From positions 1 through 57,082 of IMG/VR virus record IMGVR_UViG_3300020410_001077: 57,082 nucleotides of DNA, one strand, 5' to 3'. Origin of the DNA: a virus. A model generated the notes under the pieces. The model did no database searches and was not told where the DNA came from. It saw nothing but the letters and a program-made list of their open reading frames with translations. Of the stretch, positions 27,379 to 35,223 are shown one piece after another. The translations under genes were made by a program, and so were the position numbers. The stretch's first letter is position 1. Every line of letters begins with the position of its first letter.

Positions 27379-28392
27379 CTAGCCTCTATAAACTTTTCTA
27401 GACGCAATGTCTAAAAACTTATTCCATTTAGTAACAAATTTGTCAGCAGAATACCTAGAAACAATGCTTTCTCTAGCCTTTTCGCCCATTTCTTTTGATA
27501 AGTCTTCATCATTCAAAAGCTGGACTAAGTATTCTTTCATTTCTCTAGGATCGTTTGTTATGAATCCATTCTCTCCGTGTTTTATAACTTCTGGAATCAT
27601 GCAAGTTGCAGTAGAAACTACAGCACATCCACAAGACATTGCCTCCATTAGAGCTGTTGGAACTGGAGATATTGTTGAAGTGTTTAAAAATATCCTACTA
27701 GTTTGATAGTCTGAGACAAGTTCTTCAGTAGAAGATGCTGGCTTAGATAAACCGGGCGTATCGCCAACAACTTTATAAGGCAGTCCATCTATTGTCTCTC
27801 TCCAGATATTGAACCCGCAACACCAATCTCTGTTTATCCAATCATTCACAACTGATAGGATTTCGTCGCTTCTTTCAACATCCGCTGGACAGAACAAATC
27901 TGTATCTATGCCATGAGTTATAACACTTGTGTCATTCTTATCTTCCCATCCCCAAGCATTGATGCTGTATTTTGATATAAAAAGATTCAAATCACCTCTC
28001 ATATTCCTAACTTGCGTCATAACATTACTATCCCATTGAGGCATAGGGAGTGTATGCTCTAAGCTAATTAGGGGTAGATGTAGAGTCTTTGATAACTGTA
28101 TTGCTTTTTGAAATTGACCAAACTTGTTCTGCGAAAGAACTAAATCAAAATCAACATACTGAGGAACTTGAGCGTCTCCAAGAGCAGGATCTAGAAGAAT
28201 ATAATTGTCTGGAATTTTAGCATAGGTCTCGTTCCAGTCTTTTATTCCTTCTGCTCGATATGCGTAAAAGTTATGACCAGTTTTAGCCAACATGCTTTCA
28301 TAACGCTCATGCGTTGGGAAAGTGAGAATATTGAGCTTGTCTTCTTTCTTTCTGGTGGCTGCTCTAATTATCGAAGTAATTGGACTAAGCAT
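27379..28392 (-). CDS. GT4-family glycosyltransferase
   Basis: A 337-residue GT-B enzyme. The donor-binding region has VPTALMEAMSCGCAVVSTATCMIPEV (from residue 244, Glu250) followed by HGENGF, a textbook GT4 signature. An N-terminal acceptor domain includes ISLEHTLPMPQW. Retaining transfer of a hexose from a nucleotide donor is expected. It overlaps the next GT4 gene by 8 bases, so the three consecutive GT4 genes (27.4-31.1 kb) are probably translated as a coupled set. Confidence 0.9.
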   Translation of the reverse strand: MLSPITSIIRAATRKKEDKLNILTFPTHERYESMLAKTGHNFYAYRAEGIKDWNETYAKIPDNYILLDPALGDAQVPQYVDFDLVLSQNKFGQFQKAIQLSKTLHLPLISLEHTLPMPQWDSNVMTQVRNMRGDLNLFISKYSINAWGWEDKNDTSVITHGIDTDLFCPADVERSDEILSVVNDWINRDWCCGFNIWRETIDGLPYKVVGDTPGLSKPASSTEELVSDYQTSRIFLNTSTISPVPTALMEAMSCGCAVVSTATCMIPEVIKHGENGFITNDPREMKEYLVQLLNDEDLSKEMGEKARESIVSRYSADKFVTKWNKFLDIASRKVYRG

Positions 28393-29497
28393 CTAACAAC
28401 CCCTTCATTAAATCGCCAATATTCTTATGACAATACTTCTGTGCCTGCTCTAAACCTTCTTGACGCATCCTTGATAGCTCATCCTTGTTTTCGTAAACGT
28501 GTCTCATCACTTTCATAAGCTCTAGCTCATCAATAGATAACCAATTTTCATTTCCAGTAAACAAGTCTGCAAAAGTCTCCGTCATGCCTCTGACAGGCTC
28601 TAGTCTTCCCTCAATCAAGAATCCAGCGTTTCCAACGAAGTCAGCCATTCCACCAACATTCGTACAGATAGGAGTGTTGCCAAACCCCATAGCGTCAAAA
28701 GCAGGAATACACCAAGCTTCTCCATAGCTAGGCATCACAAAACAATCACAGCTTTCATGTATTCCACAAATTGCTTCATCATTAATAAAATCCGCGATTA
28801 TTAAATCTTCTTTATAAGCATCAAGACTGATGAACTTTTTAATACCAGACTTCACCTTGGTGCATATATCTTTTATGTTTTTTGCCGTATCTTCTGTAGC
28901 CATTCCGTACTTTGATGATTTAATTAATATTGAGACCGGCTCTGAAGGCTCAAATTCAGTATGAAAAGCTCTTATAAAAGATTCAAGATTTTTTCTTCTA
29001 TTTAAATCCGCAATCGTATAGAAAACAAAGTTTCCTTCCGCTTGTGGTAGTGTAAGCTTGTCATACTTTTTGTAAAACTTTTTTACATCACTGGCGTGAG
29101 GAACAACCTTTATTGGTATATTGACTCCGCTTTCTTTGGAAGATTTAACCATTTGGTTATTTATCACCCATGCTTCGTCCATCATATTGATTTTTCTAGA
29201 CCAACCAGAATCAATAAAGCTGTCTGTTTCTGTGGCGTAAAGGGCAATATTCTTTTTAAATTTATTGCTGTAGTCCATTAAGTGCGGTAATGTATGTTGA
29301 ATACATATGTCCGCACCGCTTGAACTCTTGGCCTCTAACTCCAAGATTCTTTTTGGTGGCTGGTGATTTCTAGAGTTGAGTTTGATTGGTCTAGGAACTA
29401 CATCAATTCCAGCAAGATCCATAGCAAGTATGTAATCTATAGCTGCTTGTCCCCAGCCAGTACCATCTCTATAGCAACCTATGTAAAGGACTTTCAT
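28385..29497 (-). CDS. GT4-family glycosyltransferase
   Basis: Start at ATG 29495-29497 (ATGA overlap with the upstream stop), giving 370 residues. A start 30 bases earlier at 29527 is also possible and has its own AAGGA ribosome site. The N-terminus MKVLYIGCYRDGTGWGQ is typical of the acceptor domain. ADLNRRKNLESFIRAF and VMPSYGEAWCIPAFDAMGFGNTPI (254-277, Glu260) form the GT-B donor site. Related to the two adjacent GT4 genes but not a recent duplicate. The sugar is unknown. Confidence 0.85.
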   Translation of the reverse strand: MKVLYIGCYRDGTGWGQAAIDYILAMDLAGIDVVPRPIKLNSRNHQPPKRILELEAKSSSGADICIQHTLPHLMDYSNKFKKNIALYATETDSFIDSGWSRKINMMDEAWVINNQMVKSSKESGVNIPIKVVPHASDVKKFYKKYDKLTLPQAEGNFVFYTIADLNRRKNLESFIRAFHTEFEPSEPVSILIKSSKYGMATEDTAKNIKDICTKVKSGIKKFISLDAYKEDLIIADFINDEAICGIHESCDCFVMPSYGEAWCIPAFDAMGFGNTPICTNVGGMADFVGNAGFLIEGRLEPVRGMTETFADLFTGNENWLSIDELELMKVMRHVYENKDELSRMRQEGLEQAQKYCHKNIGDLMKGLLDA

Positions 29498-31125
29498 GAT
29501 AAAAGGTCTTTCCTTTTTTGTTCCCATTGGTTCCTTCTATTACAAAGGCCAACCATCATTTCGTAGGCTTCTTCTTGGCCAAACTCTTCATAATTTGGTT
29601 TGACAAATTTATAGGAGTCTTCGTTAAGATACATTTCTCCAGCACCATTAATATACATTCCGTAGTTCAGGTCTCGTATTAATCTAGATTCAAAGTATGT
29701 TCCTAACTTTTCTTGGTCTCCTAGCACATCTGTTATTAACCATCTAGCATATTGAGAAGGAGGTAGATCAACATTTAGTTGGGCTGCTGGTTGATGTATT
29801 CTAGCAGGAGCGCCCCAACTTTGATTTGATGGCCTAATATCTACGCTATCAAAGTATTCTTCCCACTTTTTAGCTGTCTTATCCCATTGATAGTATTTTT
29901 CAAAATTCAATCTTGTTGTATTAGATAAAGACTTTCTTTCGACTTCGCTAAGATCAAAGAACTTTTTAATCTCTCTTGCCGTGTTCTCATTATCTGGGAC
30001 TGCTCTATTGCAGGCTGTTTCTACTTCGTTATATAGGGCTTTTGTTTTTAGTGGAACTCCGCCTAATTTTCTTACTACACTACTCATTGCTGAGTAATCA
30101 ACACTCATGACTGGAACACCACAAGCCGCTGCTTCTACTTGAGGTAGGCCAAAACCCTCGCTATTTGCATATTGAATATATAAATCAAATAGATTCATAG
30201 TGCTTGCTAGGTACTCATAAGATACACCTTTTTGCACGTTTGATAATCCGGCAGTAAACTTTCCACAAGATCCGCATTTTCTTCTAGCATCAGAGAAGAA
30301 CGAAGGAAAAGTGTGTCCGCAACTATTGCAGACATAGGTGAATAATACTTTGCTAGACAAAGAGTATTGATTCAAAAGTTTTGGTATATCCCAACCGAGA
30401 TCAGGATAGCTAGTATGGCAATACAAGTATGTGTCGTTGTCTCCAGACATATCGAGGAACAATCTAAATGCCTCAAACAAGTCAGGAAACAACTTCCTTC
30501 TTTGGTTTCTCATCACTGTGCCAACAAACTTTGCTTTGGGATCAAAACCAAAACTAATTTTATGTTCTTGTTTGTCTTCTACAGGCACATAAGCAGCGTC
30601 AGCAGAAGGAGGAGCGCTACCTAAGCATTTAACTTTACCGTTTGATTCTTTCTTTAGTATGTCATGTCCCCAATCGGAATAATTGAAGACACCGTCTGCA
30701 TTAGCAAAAGTCGCTAACCATTGTTCGTTTTGAGGAAAAGCATCGACAGTAGGCATTATCACCCAATGATAATAAGGTCTGAACGGAGACCTTTCTTGAA
30801 ATTCAAGCATCCAAAAGTCTCGAATGTCGCAAACAATATCAGGAAGAAAATCCAAAAGCACAGCCTCAAATTTCCATTCACCAAATTGGTTTGTGGGAAC
30901 TGAGTCGTATACTTCTTTTTGTTCATCATTTACTGGAAGATTTCCGTAAAAATGCCAAGGAATAGATGATGCGTTTGGACTGCCTTGTTCTCCATAACTA
31001 GCGAACTCTGCTAACTCATACTTTCCAGTGGCGTGCAGCCTTTTCATAATTTCACGAAGATAAGTAGCATATCCAGTATTAAGATATGTAGCTTCACCGC
31101 AAAATAGTATTCTTTTTTTTCTCAT
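29494..31125 (-). CDS. Large GT4-like glycosyltransferase with embedded zinc ribbon
   Basis: A 543-residue protein. GT-B features include ILFCGEATYLNTGYATYLREI at the N-terminus and NSEGFGLPQVEAAACGVPVMS (from residue 321, Glu323 and Glu331) in the donor domain. Between them at residues 266-287 is an inserted CNSCG...CGSCG zinc ribbon, which GT4 enzymes normally lack. A further C-terminal region of about 120 residues follows (ARWLITDVLGDQEKLGTYFE...). The first gene of the island after the sigma factor, overlapping it by 4 bases. The insertion may recruit a partner or acceptor. Confidence 0.8.
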   Translation of the reverse strand: MRKKRILFCGEATYLNTGYATYLREIMKRLHATGKYELAEFASYGEQGSPNASSIPWHFYGNLPVNDEQKEVYDSVPTNQFGEWKFEAVLLDFLPDIVCDIRDFWMLEFQERSPFRPYYHWVIMPTVDAFPQNEQWLATFANADGVFNYSDWGHDILKKESNGKVKCLGSAPPSADAAYVPVEDKQEHKISFGFDPKAKFVGTVMRNQRRKLFPDLFEAFRLFLDMSGDNDTYLYCHTSYPDLGWDIPKLLNQYSLSSKVLFTYVCNSCGHTFPSFFSDARRKCGSCGKFTAGLSNVQKGVSYEYLASTMNLFDLYIQYANSEGFGLPQVEAAACGVPVMSVDYSAMSSVVRKLGGVPLKTKALYNEVETACNRAVPDNENTAREIKKFFDLSEVERKSLSNTTRLNFEKYYQWDKTAKKWEEYFDSVDIRPSNQSWGAPARIHQPAAQLNVDLPPSQYARWLITDVLGDQEKLGTYFESRLIRDLNYGMYINGAGEMYLNEDSYKFVKPNYEEFGQEEAYEMMVGLCNRRNQWEQKRKDLLS

Positions 31126-31607
31126 TTGTTGTGATCTTGCAAAGTTTTTATTATGACTTCTATCCTGCTCTTGATGTCATTCTTGCTAGACATCATAAAG
31201 CTAGCTATCTCTGAGTTGGTATAACCTTCTATTCTACAATTGAGTATGAATTTATCATCTTCAGATATAGACTCTGGTAATAAATTTTTTATTTTTTCTT
31301 TTGTTGAATACTGTCTATCTTGTTCTATTACAACGCGTACTTTTTTTGATCCATGATTCTCTATTTTTTTCTGCAATCTGGATATGGAGTTTTTTATGCA
31401 AACAGAAGCGTATTTTACAAATTGAGATTTACTGTTATCATACTTCCTAATTGCTTTTAGCAAACCTATTAAACCGGCTTGAACATAGTCATCAAAGTTA
31501 GGGTCTTCAAAAAAACGAAGAGCCTGCGAAATAACTAACCCATAATTGTCTTGGATAAGTCTTTCCTCAAGCTCTTTGGCGTCTATCGCTTTTTTATTGT
31601 TCGACAC
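31122..31607 (-). CDS. Small phage RNA polymerase sigma factor (sigma-70 family)
   Basis: A 161-residue protein. Region 2-like: FDDYVQAGLIGLLKAIRKYD (38-57) followed by FVKYASVCIKNSISRLQKK (63-81), matching the core-binding and -10 recognition helices. Region 4-like: SEDDKFILNCRIEGYTNSEI (115-134) and the following helix (135-157) as a helix-turn-helix. It lacks region 1 and most of region 3, as do late-gene sigma factors such as T4 gp55 and many phage sigma proteins. It would direct host RNA polymerase to phage promoters, probably late genes. It overlaps ssb by 14 bases. Confidence 0.8.
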   Translation of the reverse strand: MSNNKKAIDAKELEERLIQDNYGLVISQALRFFEDPNFDDYVQAGLIGLLKAIRKYDNSKSQFVKYASVCIKNSISRLQKKIENHGSKKVRVVIEQDRQYSTKEKIKNLLPESISEDDKFILNCRIEGYTNSEIASFMMSSKNDIKSRIEVIIKTLQDHNK

Positions 31608-31956
31608 CTGAAGGTTCTTTATTCCTAGTTGTGTTGAATAACTTAAATTCTTTTACCCTAAACTTTGTTGCGTATCTTTTTTCTCCGTTTTTGTCAGTCC
31701 AAGAATTATTCCTTGCTGAGGCGACTAGGTCTATTATATCACCTTTTTCGCAATGCTTATTGATAGCAAGTCCACCGCTATCCCAAGCCTCGAAGTCAAA
31801 ATAATTAACAGTTTTTTTCTTTTCTCCATTCTTTTCTCTGCGATATTCATTTATCGCTAGAGTGAATGTGCATAAACTAGTGGCATCAAACTCAACTAGT
31901 TTCGGATCATTGACCATTTTCCCGATAAAGCGACAGTAATTAGAAATGGTATTCAT
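31594..31956 (-). CDS. ssb: Single-stranded DNA-binding protein (OB fold)
   Basis: A 120-residue SSB. It begins NYCRFIGKMVNDPKL and continues CTFTLAINEYRREKNGEKKK, YFDFEAWDSGGLAINKHCEKGDIIDLVAS and YATKFRVKEFKLF, the strand pattern of bacterial-type SSB. It lacks the long acidic C-terminal tail, ending ...NKEPSGVEQ, so partner recruitment by that tail may be lost or differ. It should coat ssDNA at the fork in the cytoplasm. It is the first gene after the promoter gap and just downstream of the DnaE C-half. Confidence 0.85.
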   Translation of the reverse strand: MNTISNYCRFIGKMVNDPKLVEFDATSLCTFTLAINEYRREKNGEKKKTVNYFDFEAWDSGGLAINKHCEKGDIIDLVASARNNSWTDKNGEKRYATKFRVKEFKLFNTTRNKEPSGVEQ

Positions 31957-31987
31957 CTATTCCTCGTATATTTTAATGTTTATATAA

Positions 31988-32016
31988 ATGTTATATGTCA
32001 GAGTGTTTCTTGTCAA
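31988..32016 (-). promoter_or_regulatory. Sigma-70-like promoter upstream of ssb
   Basis: Read on the minus strand: TTGACA (plus 32011-32016), 17 bases, then TAACAT (plus 31988-31993), or TATAAC at 15-base spacing. The -35 matches consensus exactly and overlaps the stop codon of the DnaE C-half gene. This is the only 56-base gap within an otherwise gapless operon, about 30 bases from the ssb start. It would boost ssb, sigma factor and the sugar genes. Confidence 0.5.
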
Positions 32017-33599
32017 TTAAGCTCTATAATGTCTTGGACAACGAGTCCGTCATCTATCTGCCTTCTGGTTGTCTTGCTACTTTGACCAGAAATGATGACA
32101 TTATTTCCGGGATAGAGTACGTTCTTGTATTCCTTCCACTTTTCAGAAAAGACAGTGACCGTATCAAGAGTCCCAGTCATATCTTCAACACAAAGGAAAG
32201 CCATCTCAGACCCTTGCATTTTTCCTTTCTTAGTGACCCACTTTTTGACTTCGGATATCGTTACCGCTATTTTAACATCTCCACGCTTTCCATCAACAAA
32301 CTCTTTTATCGTTGTGTTGGCGAGCCTAGTATCATAAGCTTCAACTCTGGAGTAAGTAAGAGCGACTCCTAAATAATGCTCTTCTGTTCTAATCACCCAT
32401 TCTGGGTCATCGTTTAAAGAATAAGAAGGAGTTTTGCATTGAATAACCAAGTCTTTTATTTTGATTGATCTTTTTGAATTGAAGGTTCCGCCGCCCTCTT
32501 TTTTGGTTGGAGCTAATGCTACCAGCAGGTCTATTATATTGTCGAATCTATGGAAATTATCAATCGCCCATTCTTTTTCTTTCTTAGTAAGCTCATTCCA
32601 AGTATCTAGCTCGTCAATCATCCTAGACCTAGATTCTGGTAGATGACTAAAAAAGCCAACAGATATAACCGCAACAAGCATCCTAGAACTAAGACTAGGT
32701 GAAGCAAGAATTAGAAATTCATACCAAGACCAATCTTTGAGGTCTTTATTAATACGGATTTCATTGTCTTCAATAACTTCTTTGAATTTGTCTACCTGTC
32801 GCTCACCAACAGTTTTTACATCTAATAAACCGAAATAAATTTCTTTGTCGATTATATCCGTCTTCGCATTTATTGCTTTTATAGATGGAGGGTTGATGTA
32901 TATCTCATTATTCTTTGCGTCATTTACTAACTGCTTTACTTCAAGCTGAGGGTCTATCTTACTCGACGAATGCACAAGATAGTTGCAGTAAAACTCAAGT
33001 GGATAATGTGCTTTAGCGTAAGCACTCCAATAAGCGCAAATTGCATAAGAGACTGCATGAGACTTGTTAAAAGCATAACGGCTGGACTTTTCGATCCAAC
33101 TAAATATTTCTTCCGCTGTCGTCGCATCTACTATGCCTTTTCTTTTTGTGCCTGCTAAGAATTGCTTTTTGATTTTAGCCATTAGATCGGCTTTTTTCTT
33201 ACCAATCGCTTTTCTTAGATTGTCGGCTTCTTGAAGGTTAAATCCAGCTAGCTGCTGCGCTATCTGCATAGACTGTTCTTGATACACGAGAACCCCTTGA
33301 GTGTTCTTGAGGATCGGCTCAAGGGAGTCATGAATGTAAATTATTTCTTCGGTCAGATTTTTTCTGTCAACAAACCTTTGAGTCATTGACTTGCCATCTT
33401 GAATGGCTTTTAATGTACCCGGCCTGATGATAGAAATTAATGCAGCAAGTTCTTCAACATTTCTAGGCTTAACTCGCTTAGCCCAAGACTTACCGAGATT
33501 ACTTTCAAGCTGAAAGACTCCCTTAGTATGTCCAGAACAAATTAAGTCCCAAGTCGCTTCATCATTAAAGCTAACTTTAAGTGGATCAAAAGTATTCAT
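32013..33599 (-). CDS. dnaE: DNA polymerase III alpha, C-terminal half (fingers, HhH, OB)
   Basis: A 528-residue protein equal to the C-terminal part of DnaE. It starts at an ATG with MNTFDPLKV just before the conserved KGVFQLES segment (26-33). GVLVYQEQSMQIAQQLAGF (102-120) and YAFNKSHAVSYAICAYWSAY (175-194) are fingers motifs. A helix-hairpin-helix segment (about 255-280) and a C-terminal OB domain (438-528) follow. The three catalytic carboxylates are not here but in the N-half at 35216-37126. The two halves together total 1164 residues, the normal length. Three genes separate them. They should assemble non-covalently; no intein sequence is visible at either end. Confidence 0.85.
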   Translation of the reverse strand: MNTFDPLKVSFNDEATWDLICSGHTKGVFQLESNLGKSWAKRVKPRNVEELAALISIIRPGTLKAIQDGKSMTQRFVDRKNLTEEIIYIHDSLEPILKNTQGVLVYQEQSMQIAQQLAGFNLQEADNLRKAIGKKKADLMAKIKKQFLAGTKRKGIVDATTAEEIFSWIEKSSRYAFNKSHAVSYAICAYWSAYAKAHYPLEFYCNYLVHSSSKIDPQLEVKQLVNDAKNNEIYINPPSIKAINAKTDIIDKEIYFGLLDVKTVGERQVDKFKEVIEDNEIRINKDLKDWSWYEFLILASPSLSSRMLVAVISVGFFSHLPESRSRMIDELDTWNELTKKEKEWAIDNFHRFDNIIDLLVALAPTKKEGGGTFNSKRSIKIKDLVIQCKTPSYSLNDDPEWVIRTEEHYLGVALTYSRVEAYDTRLANTTIKEFVDGKRGDVKIAVTISEVKKWVTKKGKMQGSEMAFLCVEDMTGTLDTVTVFSEKWKEYKNVLYPGNNVIISGQSSKTTRRQIDDGLVVQDIIELN

Positions 33600-33606
33600 A
33601 AGACAA

Positions 33607-34344
33607 TTACCTTACCAAATATAACCTATGTACATGAGGATAAGAAGCTCCTACCTGAACTACGAAATCCGCTTCAACTCCATGTTTTTTTAGAGAGTCT
33701 ACGAAAGATTTGGAAACACCATCTCCAAAAGTTTTCCAGTTAACAGTTCCACCCCAATCGTCAAATCCAATGACTGTTCCAGAAACAGCAATTTGATTAG
33801 CGAAAACAAAATCTAATACTTCGCAACAAGAAGAATAAGTATCAACATCAATGTCAATATAAGACGCTGGCTTCAAGTCATATTTTCTTATAACTTCTTT
33901 GTTGAGGGTTTCGCTAAACCAACCCTTTATCAAATGTACTGGCGTATTTAGATTTTCTACAAAAATTTCACTTAAGAAAGATTTAACATCTTTGGTTTTA
34001 TAAAGACTGGAAGCATCAAAATCTCCAGATTTCCATTGGTAAAAATCTGATTTTGCTATGGAGTCTTTTCTTTCTTTGTCAGTGTTGTCTGGCAGACCTT
34101 CAAAAGAGTCAAAGCCATAAATAACTTCAATATCTACTATATTGTTCGCAATTTCTACTATGCTTTTTCCAGAGTAAACACCAAACTCGTAAGCTGCTGT
34201 TAGATTATTTTCTTTCCTCAAGGCGTCAACTTGAGACCTGTTTATTGGGTCTGAAAATAACTGCTTTAAAGCTATTCTCCAAGACTTTTTTGAAATAGCA
34301 TTTAATTGCTTCCAAACTTCTTCTTTATATATGGATGTTTCCAT
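33607..34344 (-). CDS. TylF/macrocin-O-methyltransferase-like enzyme
   Basis: I use ATG 34342-34344 (ribosome site AGAAGG); a start at 34383 would overlap the exonuclease by 59 bases. The protein (245 residues from this start) has AYEFGVYSGKSIVEIAN (SAM loop), YGFDSFEGLPDN (motif with acidic ribose-binding), YIDIDVDTYSSCCEVLDFV (metal/substrate strand) and VIGFDDWGG. This is the TylF family pattern of Mg-dependent sugar O-methyltransferases. It lies between the two DnaE halves, far from the main sugar island. A sugar substrate is likely; involvement in DNA replication is not suggested by its sequence. Confidence 0.8.
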   Translation of the reverse strand: METSIYKEEVWKQLNAISKKSWRIALKQLFSDPINRSQVDALRKENNLTAAYEFGVYSGKSIVEIANNIVDIEVIYGFDSFEGLPDNTDKERKDSIAKSDFYQWKSGDFDASSLYKTKDVKSFLSEIFVENLNTPVHLIKGWFSETLNKEVIRKYDLKPASYIDIDVDTYSSCCEVLDFVFANQIAVSGTVIGFDDWGGTVNWKTFGDGVSKSFVDSLKKHGVEADFVVQVGASYPHVHRLYLVR

Positions 34345-35008
34345 CTGCAAACGCCTTCTCAAATTTAACTTTAGGTGCAACACGGCGATGTAGTTTCATA
34401 AAGCCAATCATAAGATTAGCGGTGTCTTTAACGTCTTGTAACGCATCGTGAGCGTTTTCTTTACTCATGCCAAATAAGTCCCTCATAGAGTCCATGCTCA
34501 GGGATTTTACATCAGCATTGTTTTCCATCCACATCCAAACATTGTCCATTACATCAATTCTGTGGATTTTATTAAACAGAGTTTGTTTTCCTGTTTTCTT
34601 GTCTATTGGCCCGTACATGTCGCATAATCTCTGGACTATGGGCATGTCAAAGCCGACAATGTTATATCCGGCAGCTATTGGGGCGTAATAAGGTGTTTTT
34701 TTGAAGTTGTATTTGTTTACAAAATTAGTGAACTTCTTCCACACCGTTTTAGCGGATGGAGCCTTTGCTAGCTCTTCTCTTGTTTTACCGTTTACGGCAA
34801 GAGCTTCGTCTTCTATTGGGTCTAACCCAAGCTCTAAAGCTTCTTCATCGTCAAATATTGGACGCATCAAGCTATTAAAATAACCATCAGGCTGAATCGT
34901 TAGTTTACGCCCATGTATAGCAACTGCGGCAATTTGTACTGGTTGAGTTCTATCTGGATTCCTCGACCCAGTTTCAAAGTCAAAGACAATAATGTCTCTA
35001 TAATTCAT
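34325..35008 (-). CDS. DEDD 3'-5' exonuclease (DnaQ/ExoI-like)
   Basis: A 227-residue protein with the exonuclease motifs IIVFDFETGSRN (6-17; ExoI Asp/Glu), AAGYNIVGFDMPIVQRL (about 112-128; ExoII) and ENAHDALQDVKDTANL (about 188-203; ExoIII His/Asp, the DEDDh type). It would proofread or trim DNA ends, with the DnaE halves as the obvious partners because its gene lies between theirs. It overlaps a 72-residue gene by 4 bases (ATGA). It has no clamp- or polymerase-binding extension visible. Confidence 0.85.
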   Translation of the reverse strand: MNYRDIIVFDFETGSRNPDRTQPVQIAAVAIHGRKLTIQPDGYFNSLMRPIFDDEEALELGLDPIEDEALAVNGKTREELAKAPSAKTVWKKFTNFVNKYNFKKTPYYAPIAAGYNIVGFDMPIVQRLCDMYGPIDKKTGKQTLFNKIHRIDVMDNVWMWMENNADVKSLSMDSMRDLFGMSKENAHDALQDVKDTANLMIGFMKLHRRVAPKVKFEKAFADGNIHI

Positions 35009-35223
35009 CTAATTTTCCTTCTTATCTCAAAAAATCTATCTAGCGCTTCGTCAATATTTTCATACAGCTCACTAAAGTAATATGAGTGAACTTGGTATTT
35101 TGTTTTCCCGTTAGCAAGAGGGTAAAAATCATTTATCTTACAAATAGATAAACCTCTATACTCAACGTATCTTCCGTTCGTTATCTTTTCTTTTATGGAT
35201 TCTCTGTGGCTTTTTTTATGCAT
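35005..35223 (-). CDS. 72-residue hypothetical protein
   Basis: The ATG at 35221-35223 lies 8 bases inside the DnaE N-half stop region, and the stop overlaps the exonuclease start (ATGA). The protein is basic at its N-terminus (MHKKSHRESIKEK), then GRYVEYRGLSICKINDFY and a predicted C-terminal helix (LYENIDEALDRFFEIRRK). No family recognised. Coupled overlaps on both sides and good codon use suggest it is real. It could assist the split polymerase, but that is context only. Confidence 0.6.
   Translation of the reverse strand: MHKKSHRESIKEKITNGRYVEYRGLSICKINDFYPLANGKTKYQVHSYYFSELYENIDEALDRFFEIRRKIR

Noticed and set aside
33600-35215. Intein or self-splicing element explaining the DnaE split
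   Set aside because: The N-half ends ...LEKADA and the C-half starts MNTFDPLK with a normal ATG; no intein Cys/Ser start, HN end or intron core was seen, and the region holds three good genes.
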